Positions 26,267 through 34,916 of a DNA stretch of 64,000 nucleotides are shown in pieces. The stretch is from positions 6,841 through 70,840 of the forward strand of contig JAMPFK010000011.1 of the NCBI GenBank assembly GCA_023664485.1. Reading direction: 5' to 3'. This DNA comes from Bacteroides fragilis (lineage in GTDB: Bacteria; Bacillota; Clostridia; Lachnospirales; Lachnospiraceae). How positions within the stretch are numbered: position 1 is the first letter of the stretch; every line of letters begins with the position of its first letter. The position numbers were made by a program, and so were the translations under genes. Below the pieces are notes generated by a model. That model was not told where the DNA came from, searched no databases, and saw only the letters and a list, made by a program, of their open reading frames with translations.

Positions 26267-27042
26267 CAGATATCCACCTCCTTTGCCTCAAATACGGGCC
26301 CGTCCGTGCAAATGCGCGCGTTGTGCACATGAGAATGACGATCCACATCCTTTGTCCGGCAGACGCAGCCAAGACATGCTCCGACACCGCAGGCCATCCG
26401 CTCCTCCAAAGACAGATAAGCTTCGATTCCCTTTTCCGCGGCGTACTGCTTGACCGCCCGCAGCATCGGCATCGGCCCGCAGGCCATGATGACTTCCGCC
26501 TCCAATCCGTTCTCCCGGATGGCATCCATCACATTGCCTTTGCTGCCCGCGCTTCCATCCTCCGTTGCGATATATACCGCGCCGTTCTGCCGCAGGTCCT
26601 CCGCCAGGAACAAATCCTGATTCCGGTAGCCTGCGATGATCAGTTTATCAGCCTGCAGTTCTCTGGCGAGCTGCAGCATCGGCGGAATACCGATTCCCCC
26701 GCCCATCAGGAACACCTTTTTTCCCTGTGCCTTCTCCAGGGGGAACCCGTTTCCCAGCACGCCGAGGACTGCCGCTCTATCGCCTTTCTGCCAGGAAGAA
26801 AATTCTTTCGTCCCTTTTCCGGCGATACGGTATACAAGACGCAGTCTGTTCCTTTCCCTGTCCGCCTCACAGATACTGATGGGTCTTGGCAGCAGCGTCG
26901 CCGCGTTTTGGGGATAGACCGCCACGAACTGGCCCGGATGCGCGTCCTGCGCCAGCTCCGTTTCCAGCCGCAGGTCGAAGATCTGCGGTGCGATTTCCTC
27001 CTGCGATACGACCCTTGCAATTGTTTTTTTCTTCTGTGACAT
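26266..27042 (-). CDS. pyrK: Dihydroorotate dehydrogenase B, electron-transfer subunit
   Basis: 258 residues. An N-terminal ferredoxin-reductase FAD domain (LPRPISICEADRERN) and an NAD-binding domain (VFLMGGGIGIPPML) are followed by the 2Fe-2S cluster cysteines in MACGVGACLGCVCRT and ARICTDGPVF. It passes electrons from PyrD to NAD+. The start at 27042 has a clear AGGAGG six bases upstream. The longer frame to 27213 overlaps pyrC and has no ribosome site. Confidence 0.95.
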   Translation of the reverse strand: MSQKKKTIARVVSQEEIAPQIFDLRLETELAQDAHPGQFVAVYPQNAATLLPRPISICEADRERNRLRLVYRIAGKGTKEFSSWQKGDRAAVLGVLGNGFPLEKAQGKKVFLMGGGIGIPPMLQLARELQADKLIIAGYRNQDLFLAEDLRQNGAVYIATEDGSAGSKGNVMDAIRENGLEAEVIMACGPMPMLRAVKQYAAEKGIEAYLSLEERMACGVGACLGCVCRTKDVDRHSHVHNARICTDGPVFEAKEVDI

Positions 27043-27070
27043 CTGAAACCTCCTGTCCATTTTCCGCCCG

Positions 27071-28411
27071 TTAAAAATTTTCCCGGTATACAATCTTTCC
27101 GCCGCATATGGTACAGGCGACGACGCCCGGCATTTTTTCCCCGATAAAAGGAGAATTCGACGCCTTTGACACAAATCCGTCTTTTTCCGCCTGCCAGACG
27201 GCATCCTTATCAAAAATGACCAGATCCGCAGGTCCGCCCGGCATCAGATAACCGGCGTCCAGACGGTATAACCCCGCGGGCGCGCAGCTCATCTTGCCGA
27301 GCAGCTTCATCATACTTAAATGGCCAGGCATCACCAATTCCCGGATGCCGAGGGACAGTGCCGTTTCCAGACCGATGATCCCGCTCGGCGCTTCGGTAAC
27401 AGGCCTTGCTTTTTCTTCCGCGCTGTGCGGCGCGTGGTCGGTGGCGATCATATCGATCGTATCGTCCTGTAAGCCTCTGATAATTGCGAGCCGGTCCGCC
27501 TCCTCCCTGAGCGGCGGATTCATTTTGGCAAGCGTCCCCTGTGCGATTGCCGCTTCTTCTGTCAGCGTAAAATGATGGGGCGCCGCTTCCGCAAAAATAT
27601 GCCCGCTCTTCTTTTTCGCCTGTCTGACCAGTTCTACCGCTTCTTTTGTGCTGATATGCTGAATCGACAGATCCCCTTCCTCTTCCAGCGCAATCCGGAT
27701 ATCCCGTTCTACCATGCTGATTTCCGCTTCTCTCGGCGAACCGCCGATTCCGTAATAAGCCGCCGCTTTTCCCGCATGAATACCATTATTCGCAATACAG
27801 GATGGATCCTCTTCATGGAGGCTGACCGGCTTATGCAGCCTGGCCGCCCGGCGCAGCGCTTCCCGCAGGATTCCGGTATCCAGAATCGGAATCCCGTCAT
27901 CCGTAAAGCCGGCGGCTCCCGCCCGGCTCAGATCCTCCATATCCACCAGCTCATGCCCTTTCATGCCCTTCGTGACATTGGCGCAGGTATACACATGAAT
28001 TCCCGTTTTCCCGCCTTTTTCCAGAATATAAGACAGGGTTTCCCGGTTATCGACAGGCGGCTTCGTATTCGCCATCAGTACGACGGATGTAAATCCGCCC
28101 TTCGCCGCCGCGGCGGCGCCGCTTATAATATCCTCCTTATAGGTAAAACCGGGATCCCGGAAGTGTACATGGACGTCCACGAGTCCCGGCGCGACAATCC
28201 GTCCGGCCGCATCGATCCGTTCGACCCGCTCCTCATCTGCGGACTCATGCCGTTTTGCAGCCGCCGACACACCGGCACGGCTGAGCATTTCGGAAAGCGG
28301 CGTTCCCGGCTTTTCCATCGCCGCTACCTTATCCCCGTAAATTAAAATGTCCCGACAGCCCTCGAACGCTGTTTTCGGGTCTATCACATATCCATTCGTA
28401 ATATAAAGCAT
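27071..28411 (-). CDS. pyrC: Dihydroorotase, class I
   Basis: 446 residues. It closes carbamoyl-aspartate to dihydroorotate. The metal-binding HxH is in VDVHVHFRDPG, and TDHAPHSAEEK holds the catalytic Asp. The GFTDDGIPI segment is also typical of class I. A basic, Ala-rich insert near residues 45-65 (SAAAKRHESADEERVE) is longer than in most relatives and lies outside the barrel. The start at 28411 has AAGGA upstream. It is the first gene of the pyrC-pyrK-pyrD cluster, and it carries no obvious PyrR-type attenuator in the 102-base leader. Confidence 0.95.
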   Translation of the reverse strand: MLYITNGYVIDPKTAFEGCRDILIYGDKVAAMEKPGTPLSEMLSRAGVSAAAKRHESADEERVERIDAAGRIVAPGLVDVHVHFRDPGFTYKEDIISGAAAAAKGGFTSVVLMANTKPPVDNRETLSYILEKGGKTGIHVYTCANVTKGMKGHELVDMEDLSRAGAAGFTDDGIPILDTGILREALRRAARLHKPVSLHEEDPSCIANNGIHAGKAAAYYGIGGSPREAEISMVERDIRIALEEEGDLSIQHISTKEAVELVRQAKKKSGHIFAEAAPHHFTLTEEAAIAQGTLAKMNPPLREEADRLAIIRGLQDDTIDMIATDHAPHSAEEKARPVTEAPSGIIGLETALSLGIRELVMPGHLSMMKLLGKMSCAPAGLYRLDAGYLMPGGPADLVIFDKDAVWQAEKDGFVSKASNSPFIGEKMPGVVACTICGGKIVYRENF

Positions 28412-28513
28412 TCCGTATCCTTCTCTTTCCCGTACAGGCATTTTTATAAAGATGCCCGTTTCCGGCTTTTCTATCAGTTTACCACAAATCCCGGTCAGAC
28501 TCTACCGTCTTTT

Positions 28514-28933
28514 TCAGTCGAATACGACCGATTTATCCACATTTTCCGTCTTTACTACGATATAAGGGCAGGTCTGCGTCGGCTTGCCTTTTTCCTCCGG
28601 CCCCGGCCCGATTAAATTCGTGTCGATATAGACCGCATTCCCCGTTTCGTACAGTTCATTGACCGAAATGCTGTAACCTGCGGTCTCCTGCTGCCCATAG
28701 CCGACGCAGATATAGAGAAATCCCTGGTCCTGAAAAGTCATTTTAAAGGGAGACGCCTTTTTTTCCTCAATCATGGCAAGCAGCTCGTCGGGCAGTTTAT
28801 CTTCTGCAATGACTGTAAACTCCAGATCCTTCACCTTCTCCATCGGGTCCTGCTTTACGCCGCAGGCCATCACGCCCGCACAAAGCAGACATACGAGCAG
28901 AATGCTGAACAGCCTCTTTTCCAATTCACTCAT
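28514..28933 (-). CDS. Small lipoprotein with PrcB-C-like domain
   Basis: 139 residues. The signal peptide ends in a lipobox (GVMAC, Cys at about 24). The body resembles the PrcB C-terminal domain: LYICVGYGQQETAGYSISV, a Tyr/Asn-containing mid strand, and the closing PYIVVKTENVDKSVVFD. PrcB-type domains bind proteases in Treponema but are mostly uncharacterised in Firmicutes. Assignment rests on the GYSI...V and PYxVV pattern. Confidence 0.72.
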   Translation of the reverse strand: MSELEKRLFSILLVCLLCAGVMACGVKQDPMEKVKDLEFTVIAEDKLPDELLAMIEEKKASPFKMTFQDQGFLYICVGYGQQETAGYSISVNELYETGNAVYIDTNLIGPGPEEKGKPTQTCPYIVVKTENVDKSVVFD

Positions 28934-29018
28934 CGTATACGATTCCTTTCCATGCCAATCAATGGCGATACCTCTGTGTTACTACTAATTTATTAACGAA
29001 ACGGAAGGTCTATTCCTA

Positions 29019-29047
29019 TTGATTAAAAAAGCAAATTCCTATATAAT
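29019..29047 (+). promoter_or_regulatory. Promoter of plsC-like gene
   Basis: TTGATT at 29019-29024 and a perfect TATAAT at 29042-29047 with a 17-base spacer, 42 bases before the ATG. Confidence 0.7.
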
Positions 29048-29088
29048 AGGCTGAAAGAAGAAAGATATGAAACAGAAATGAGGTAAAT

Positions 29089-29823
29089 ATGATTCGTTTA
29101 GTCCTGATCGTGCTTTTTGTCGTTTTATTCCTGGTCTGCAGTATTCCGCTTCTGATCGTTGAATATTTTATCGGAAAATTTAATATGGATATCAAGAACC
29201 GCAGCTCCCTCGCCATCGTCAACTGGGCTTTCCGCTGCTGTCTGCTGATCGCAGGCGTTAAAGTGACCGTTATCGGGGAGGAAAATGTGCCGAAAGACAG
29301 GGCGGTCCTTTATGTGGGCAACCATCGGAGTTATTTCGATATTCTGATGACCTATATCCGGGTCCCCAGACCGACCGGCTATATCGCCAAGAAAGAGATG
29401 CTGCGTTACCCGCTGCTCCGGGACTGGATGAAATATCTGCACTGCCTGTTCTTAGACAGAAAAGATATCAAACAGGGAATGAAAACGATTCTGGAAGGAA
29501 TCGAGAAGATCAATTCCGGGATTTCCATCTGTATTTTCCCGGAAGGCACGAGGAATAAAGTTAATGACACGTTTCTTCCATTTCATGAAGGCAGCTTTAA
29601 GATCGCGGAGAAATCCGGCTGTCCGATCGTTCCGATGAGCATTAACAACGCCGCCGCTATTTTTGAAGATCATCTTCCGAAAATCAAAAGAGCGCATGTC
29701 ATCCTCGAATATGGCAGGCCCATCTATATGAGCGAAATGACGCGGGAAGAAAAGAAAAAAATCGGCGCAAAGGTGCAGGAGATCATTAAAGAGACTTACT
29801 TTAAAAATAAAGAGCTGGTTTAG
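29089..29823 (+). CDS. plsC: 1-acyl-sn-glycerol-3-phosphate acyltransferase
   Basis: 244 residues. One N-terminal membrane helix is followed by the acyltransferase domain with NHRSYFD (the NHxxxxD catalytic motif), a glycerol-phosphate-binding region near LFLDRKDIKQG, FPEGTRNK, and the VPMSINN strand. It makes phosphatidic acid at the inner membrane face for phospholipid synthesis. It ends 20 bases before the convergent GH9-like gene. Confidence 0.93.
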   Translation: MIRLVLIVLFVVLFLVCSIPLLIVEYFIGKFNMDIKNRSSLAIVNWAFRCCLLIAGVKVTVIGEENVPKDRAVLYVGNHRSYFDILMTYIRVPRPTGYIAKKEMLRYPLLRDWMKYLHCLFLDRKDIKQGMKTILEGIEKINSGISICIFPEGTRNKVNDTFLPFHEGSFKIAEKSGCPIVPMSINNAAAIFEDHLPKIKRAHVILEYGRPIYMSEMTREEKKKIGAKVQEIIKETYFKNKELV

Positions 29824-29843
29824 GATAGAAAGATCCCCTGTTT

Positions 29844-31436
29844 TTACTCCGCCGCACCGCTCTCCTCCACCGTACGCAGATTATCCTGAATCGCGCTCAG
29901 CAGAACGACCAGCTCCGCGTCATGGTCTATCTGCTTCATGATTCCCATCCGCGCATCGACCGTTACATAATTCCTGCTGCCCACATCATCAAGATAGCTG
30001 ATGCAGGCCGGGTTCCTGCCGAGAAAATAGTGCAGATGGTTTTCCAGTACCATCATATATTCATGATTCGTAATAATGTGGTCAACGACCGCCAGCCTTA
30101 CCATTTTCCGAAGCAGTTCGCAGTTATTGTCCTGCTCCTTATTTCCCTCCGTCAGATATTTGGATTTCTTGGAATCATAGGAAATCTGCTCCACATCCGA
30201 TAGCAGCTTCGTGATGACCGTTTCGCACAAATCCACGTCTACCTTCTGTTTGGTGGAGATATATACGACGCTCCCCCAGAAAACATAGTCATTATTCCAG
30301 TCGAACTCTTTTTTGCCGTCCAGATACTGATGCACCGCTTCCCGGTAATGGAAAGCGCCGGTCGCACGGTATAGCTCCGCCGCCGCATGAAAATATTCTT
30401 CCGGCGAAACATCGCTCAAATACTTCTCGGCATAGCGGTAAGCCCTGTCCGCCGCCTTCAGGCACTGTGTTGCAAAATCCCTGTCATAGTTCTGGTACAG
30501 ATAACTGAATTTTGCCATCGCAGCGGCGAATTGAATCGTCGCATCCATCGTAACGGGCTCTGCATACAGCCGGTACGAGGTCCCCGATTCTTCAATAGCG
30601 CTGACCGCCGAATATACCGCGCCGCTGGTCGCATCCTGCATTTTCAGAAGCCAGTCCACCTCGTACCGCACTTCGTCCATCAGATCCGGAATTCCGTTGC
30701 CGCTTTCCGGTATGCCGATTTCATCCGTAAAAATGTTTTCATACAATTCATAGGCGAGCAGCAGATTGTTCACTGCCTGGCATCCGTCGGTCACGTTCCT
30801 CGTTCCGTTTTCATCGATATGCCATCCTCCTGAAACATCGAGCTGTACCGCCGTATCGTCCTTTAATTCCGCCATTTTGGTATGGCAGGCATTGTGCGCC
30901 GCCTCTCCCGCATGCTCCGTCGATAAAGTCAGGCCGCACCGGCTGTAATAGTACTGCTTTAACGCCGCGTCAAAAATATCCGCATAAGGATTCTGCGCAA
31001 CGATGAAAGCATAGGAGCGCCCGACGATCTCCGTCTGGAGATAATAGGTTCCCGGCGTCTTAAAATCCGAAAAATCGCCGTAACTGATATTTTCGCCGGT
31101 CGCCGCATTATATCCCTTTTCTTTAATGATGCCTGTATATACGACCGTTTCCGTCTCTACATCGACCAGATCATATGTATCCGGCAGCGCTTCTCCCCGG
31201 AATACCGCTATTTTATTGCTGTTCGCGGCATAGCCTACCTGATCGATCATAATATTGGGAAGATTTACCGGCACTTCATAATCGAACTCCGGCGTCAGTC
31301 CCAGACTGACGATTTCTTCCTCCTGCGTCTGCTGCCCGCCGCCCGCTGTCATAAAGTCCTCTAACTCCGTACAGCCGCCGAGCAGCGCCGCACATAATAA
31401 TATCGGTATGATACTGTATAAATATTTTCTCCGCAT
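29844..31436 (-). CDS. GH9-like lipoprotein lacking the usual catalytic residues
   Basis: 530 residues from the ATG at 31436. The signal peptide ends in the lipobox LLGGC. An N-terminal Ig-like domain (about 45-130, PNIMIDQVGYAANSNKIAVF) precedes a GH9 (alpha/alpha)6 barrel with IPESGNGIPDLMDEVRYE and FLGRNPACISYLDDVG. In active GH9 cellulases GGWYDAGD carries the two catalytic aspartates. Here the aligned stretch is GGWHIDEN, with Ile and Asn at those places. The usual HHR motif after GRNP is also missing. It is therefore likely a binding or regulatory pseudo-enzyme, or an enzyme with altered chemistry. A longer frame to 31580 overlaps the upstream gene and has no signal peptide. Confidence 0.82.
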   Translation of the reverse strand: MRRKYLYSIIPILLCAALLGGCTELEDFMTAGGGQQTQEEEIVSLGLTPEFDYEVPVNLPNIMIDQVGYAANSNKIAVFRGEALPDTYDLVDVETETVVYTGIIKEKGYNAATGENISYGDFSDFKTPGTYYLQTEIVGRSYAFIVAQNPYADIFDAALKQYYYSRCGLTLSTEHAGEAAHNACHTKMAELKDDTAVQLDVSGGWHIDENGTRNVTDGCQAVNNLLLAYELYENIFTDEIGIPESGNGIPDLMDEVRYEVDWLLKMQDATSGAVYSAVSAIEESGTSYRLYAEPVTMDATIQFAAAMAKFSYLYQNYDRDFATQCLKAADRAYRYAEKYLSDVSPEEYFHAAAELYRATGAFHYREAVHQYLDGKKEFDWNNDYVFWGSVVYISTKQKVDVDLCETVITKLLSDVEQISYDSKKSKYLTEGNKEQDNNCELLRKMVRLAVVDHIITNHEYMMVLENHLHYFLGRNPACISYLDDVGSRNYVTVDARMGIMKQIDHDAELVVLLSAIQDNLRTVEESGAAE

Positions 31437-31518
31437 TTTGGTGCATTCCTTTTTTATCCAAAGTTTTTCCGCCCGAAAGCACTCGCAGACCCGCGCCTGC
31501 AGCGCGCCCCGTCCGATT

Positions 31519-32715
31519 TCATTGGGCGCCTGCCTGTTTATTATAGCACAAAAAATCAGCGGTTTCATCCCGATATACAATTTTTCCTTCTATAATCGTG
31601 CATAATGCCCTGGTAAATACTTCCAGCGGGTTACCGTCAAAAATAACGACATCTCCGTCTTTCCCTGTTTCGAGGCTTCCGACCCGGTCCGCGACGCCGC
31701 ATATCTTCGCCGCGTTAATCGTAATGGAACGGAGCCCTTCCTGTGCGGGGAGCCCGGATTTGACCGCCAGCCCGGCGCAGATAGGAAGGAACTGTATCAT
31801 GGAAACGGGATGATCCGTCATGATTGCCGTACGGATTCCCTTCCGGTTCAAAATACCGACGGTCTTAAAGGCCATGTTCTGCACTTCTATTTTATTCCTG
31901 CTCGCCATATCCGGGCCGACGATCGCCGGAAAACCGCTTTCCTTAATCTCTTCCGCGATGAGATGCCCTTCGCTGCAGTGGTCTAACGTCATGGACAGAT
32001 GGAACTCCCTGGCGATCCGGATCGCCGTTAAAATATCGTCCGCCCGGTGGACATGCGCTTTCAGAGGAATCCGTCCTTCCAGCACCGGGATCCAGCATTC
32101 ATAGCGGAAATCTTTCTCCTGTCCGTCGTTCTCTTTGCGCCTGCGCCGGTATTCCTGCGCCTTAAAAAGCTCTTCCCGCAGCATCGCCGCGATGGCCATC
32201 CGGGTGGCCGGAGATACGTTCTGGCCGGAGAAATTCACCTTTGGATTCTCTCCAAAGGCGATTTTCATCGCGGCCGGGGCTTTTACGATCATATGGTCGA
32301 TGCATCTTCCATGCGTCTTGATAAAGGCGAACTGGCCGCCCACGACATTTGAGCTTCCCGGCCCGACCATCGCGGAAGTAATGCCCGCGCGCAGCGCGTC
32401 GTCAAAGGCGGCGTCCATCGGGTTTATCGCGTCGATGGCCCGCAGATAAGGCGTAATCGGATCCACGTTTTCGTTACAGTCGTCCCCTTCCATGCCTTTC
32501 TTTTCCTCGGTAATGCCCATATGGCAATGCGCCTCTATGATGCCCGGCATAACGAGATTTCCGTTTGCATGCAGGATCCCGTCGCCGTCCTTTTTCACAG
32601 GACAGTCCGCCATATCGCCGAGCGCCGTAATTTTTCCCCGCTCTATCCGTACAAAGCCGTCCTCATAATCTCTGCCCGCCATCGTGATAATTTTCCCGTG
32701 AATGATCGTCAACAT
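31519..32715 (-). CDS. Amidohydrolase, imidazolonepropionase/prolidase-like
   Basis: 398 residues without signal peptide. It has the composite beta domain (MLTIIHGKIITMAG, GKDGDVVIFDG) and the metal-dependent barrel with GIIEAHCHMG (HxH), LDHCSEGHL and MTDHPVSMIQ. The pattern fits the amidohydrolase branch that includes imidazolonepropionase and dipeptidase-like enzymes. The substrate is unknown. It lies 22 bases after spoIIQ in the same direction. Confidence 0.88.
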   Translation of the reverse strand: MLTIIHGKIITMAGRDYEDGFVRIERGKITALGDMADCPVKKDGDGILHANGNLVMPGIIEAHCHMGITEEKKGMEGDDCNENVDPITPYLRAIDAINPMDAAFDDALRAGITSAMVGPGSSNVVGGQFAFIKTHGRCIDHMIVKAPAAMKIAFGENPKVNFSGQNVSPATRMAIAAMLREELFKAQEYRRRRKENDGQEKDFRYECWIPVLEGRIPLKAHVHRADDILTAIRIAREFHLSMTLDHCSEGHLIAEEIKESGFPAIVGPDMASRNKIEVQNMAFKTVGILNRKGIRTAIMTDHPVSMIQFLPICAGLAVKSGLPAQEGLRSITINAAKICGVADRVGSLETGKDGDVVIFDGNPLEVFTRALCTIIEGKIVYRDETADFLCYNKQAGAQ

Positions 32716-32737
32716 AATTCCCGCCTTCTGCTATGAT

Positions 32738-33760
32738 TTATTCTTTCAGCCTGCTCATCGGATTGACCGGTTCGCCGTCCTTCGTCAGCTTAAAGTATAC
32801 GTTCGCGCCTTCCGTACTGTAATATTTCGTAGGAGAAGCCACGCTGCCGATAATATCCCCGGTCGTCACATAGCTTCCTTCGCTGACCGTAATGTTATCG
32901 AGCTGTCCGTATGTCAGCTCATATTGATTGCCTAAATCCATGATCACCGTATTGCCCAGCTGCGTATCGTAAGAAACCGATGTCACTCTTCCCTCCGCGG
33001 CTGCTGCGATCGTCTCTCCTTCCGCCGCGGCAATGACGATTGCCGGATGATATTTATACTGCTGGAGCGTCGGAAAATAAATCGTCTTGTCCATGCTGTA
33101 ATTGATCAGAATATCGCCTACGATGGGCCATACGAGACTGTCCTCATCGCCAAAGTCCAACATCGGCTGTACCGTCGTCGCGATCGCTTCCGTATCCTCC
33201 GGCATTTCCTGCATCGTCTCCGAGGATTCGTCGAACATACCCTCTTCTTTGTCCGTCTGCTTCGTTTCCTTTTCCTGTTTCTCCTGCTCCGCCTTTCCCT
33301 CGGAAGCCCCCGTTCCTGCCTCCTTTTCGGAGCCGCCGTCCGTCCTGCCGTTCAGATTTTCCCCGGCCGTATCCGAACCGGACCTGTCCGAGCCGGACTT
33401 GTCCGAATCGGATTTCTCCGAAGCGGACTTATCTGAATCCTCCTGTTTCTTTCCGACAGTTATGTCATTTTCCACATTAGCGGAATTCGCCTCCTGAAAA
33501 AAAGGATCATAGTCCAAATCGTCCGTACCCACCTCCGCAAAAAGCGTTCCCATATCCTCTCCCGGCAGAGCGCCTTCCGCGCTCTCTTCCGCCGCGTTCT
33601 CGATGGCGCTGAAATCCAGCACATTGTCCCCGCCGCTTTTCTGATGGCTGCTTCTGACGAAAACGCCCGTCACCGTCAGCGCGGTCAGCACCAGCGCCGA
33701 TGACGCCAGCATAATGATCCGTTCTTTTCTAACACCAGTTCTATTTCTTCTCATACTCAT
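32738..33760 (-). CDS. spoIIQ: SpoIIQ-like M23-fold protein
   Basis: 340 residues. One N-terminal membrane helix (about 15-36), a very acidic Ser/Asp/Lys-repeat linker (about 95-180), and a C-terminal LytM domain (about 205-335: VWPIVGDILINYSMDKTIYF to NPMSRLKE). In the forespore SpoIIQ pairs with SpoIIIAH to hold the engulfing membrane and form a channel. The metal site is mostly lost: HxxxD reads HPAIV, and the HxH position reads NVY. So this domain is structural, as in Bacillus. It lies directly downstream of spoIID, with a sigma-F-like promoter overlapping the spoIID stop. Confidence 0.88.
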   Translation of the reverse strand: MSMRRNRTGVRKERIIMLASSALVLTALTVTGVFVRSSHQKSGGDNVLDFSAIENAAEESAEGALPGEDMGTLFAEVGTDDLDYDPFFQEANSANVENDITVGKKQEDSDKSASEKSDSDKSGSDRSGSDTAGENLNGRTDGGSEKEAGTGASEGKAEQEKQEKETKQTDKEEGMFDESSETMQEMPEDTEAIATTVQPMLDFGDEDSLVWPIVGDILINYSMDKTIYFPTLQQYKYHPAIVIAAAEGETIAAAAEGRVTSVSYDTQLGNTVIMDLGNQYELTYGQLDNITVSEGSYVTTGDIIGSVASPTKYYSTEGANVYFKLTKDGEPVNPMSRLKE

Positions 33761-33820
33761 AGCTTCAACCTTGCCTCCTGTTATCCCTGCGGTTTTTTTG
33801 AGATATTATTTTCTGGTGTT

Positions 33821-33849
33821 TATTCTTTCCCGAATCTGACACATTATTC
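33821..33849 (-). promoter_or_regulatory. Sigma-F-like promoter of spoIIQ
   Basis: On the minus strand GAATA (33849-33845), 14 bases, then GGAAAGAATA (33830-33821). The -10 fits the sigma-F pattern GGNRANAMTW at all ten positions, and the -35 differs from GYATA at one base. It overlaps the end of spoIID and lies 60 bases before the spoIIQ start. Confidence 0.5.
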
Positions 33850-34857
33850 AATTTTTACTAATTCTGTCTGAAAAAAGTAATTCATCAAAATATTGTCAAA
33901 CGTCTCTCCTTCAACAGCCCTTCGACCGGCGTCGTACTGGCTCATGCCGAAACCGTGCCCGACGCCCTTCACATGAAAAATGACCTCGTTTTCTTCCCAA
34001 TCCGCATAAAAACTCGCGGAAGGCAGGCCGAGCGCATAGCGGAAGCTCTCCCCATTGCATCCTTTCCCCTGAAAAATGACCTCCGTTACATAACCGGCGC
34101 TGTCATAGCAAAACTCCAGCCCCTCCCACAACGCCTCTTTTGCCCCGTCTGCAGCAAACAGCGGCGCCGCCAGCGCGCAGTATTCTTCCTTCGACAGCAC
34201 GGTCTGGCTCTGGTAATCCGCCGCCGTAATATCCTGCTTACACACCACGCCGGCCAGATAGGGATAGTTCCCGCTTTGCAGCGCTTCCGCCGCGCTTCTC
34301 GTCTGCCCGTTGCTGACCGGGAAAAAAGCCGCCTTAACGGGTTCTCCCGCATAGGACAGAAAAATGCCGTCTGTTTCCAGCACGGCCTTCCGGTATAAAT
34401 CTTCCGTTTCCGCCTCGTCCTTCCGATACGAAAAGGGTTCTTCCTCCAGGACAAGCGGCGCGCCACCAGGCTCCTCCTGCGAAAGGAACAGTCCCCACAG
34501 CTCTGTCCTGAGCAGTACCGCCTGCGCTTTCAGGGCTTCCAGCTCGCAGGAAATACCGCCTTCTTCTTCCGCCGGCATGACCATTTCCAGCTTCCGGACA
34601 AGATATTCCTGCATCGTCATCCTTTTCTTTCCCCAATTTCCCGAAAGGGCGACCTCGTAGCGCTCATCGATCCACTTCTTTTCGTCCTCCTCCGTCCGGA
34701 AAAAGACCGCCGCATCCTCTCCGATATGCCCCCACAGGCAGGAAATAACATAGGGCAGTAAAAAAACAAACAAAAGGACAGCTGGAATCTCCCGGCAGGG
34801 ATTTTCATCAGGCTTCCTTTTGTCTGCTCTTTTTTGGACGATTCTAAATCTATTCAT
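33844..34857 (-). CDS. spoIID: SpoIID-like sporulation protein with altered catalytic motif
   Basis: 337 residues. One membrane helix (about 24-43) and a SpoIID/LytB domain (about 80-335). Family landmarks are QEYLVRKLEMVMP, LEALKAQAVLLRTE, FFPVSNGQTRSAAEAL and the C-terminal GVGHGFGMSQYDAGRRA. SpoIID is a lytic transglycosylase that cuts glycan strands during engulfment. The catalytic Glu of the SEMP motif is replaced by Val93 here (MVMP); a Glu lies two residues earlier at 91. Either the activity is lost or the base is shifted. A perfect sigma-E -10 sequence lies upstream. Confidence 0.88.
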   Translation of the reverse strand: MNRFRIVQKRADKRKPDENPCREIPAVLLFVFLLPYVISCLWGHIGEDAAVFFRTEEDEKKWIDERYEVALSGNWGKKRMTMQEYLVRKLEMVMPAEEEGGISCELEALKAQAVLLRTELWGLFLSQEEPGGAPLVLEEEPFSYRKDEAETEDLYRKAVLETDGIFLSYAGEPVKAAFFPVSNGQTRSAAEALQSGNYPYLAGVVCKQDITAADYQSQTVLSKEEYCALAAPLFAADGAKEALWEGLEFCYDSAGYVTEVIFQGKGCNGESFRYALGLPSASFYADWEENEVIFHVKGVGHGFGMSQYDAGRRAVEGETFDNILMNYFFQTELVKIE

Positions 34858-34874
34858 CGGGACACCTCTTCTTC

Positions 34875-34882
34875 ATTGTATG
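34875..34882 (-). promoter_or_regulatory. Sigma-E -10 element of spoIID
   Basis: CATACAAT on the minus strand, identical to the sigma-E consensus, 17 bases before the ATG. The -35 region is a poor match (AGTAT), and the implied leader would be only about 10 bases. Confidence 0.5.
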
Positions 34883-34916
34883 TAAGAGTGTCCCTGTTCA
34901 TACTACATGAAAACAG

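Noticed and set aside
28412..28513. PyrR attenuator before pyrC
   Set aside because: A GCCGGAAACGGGC stretch is present, but I could not find an anti-antiterminator/terminator pair with a T tract.
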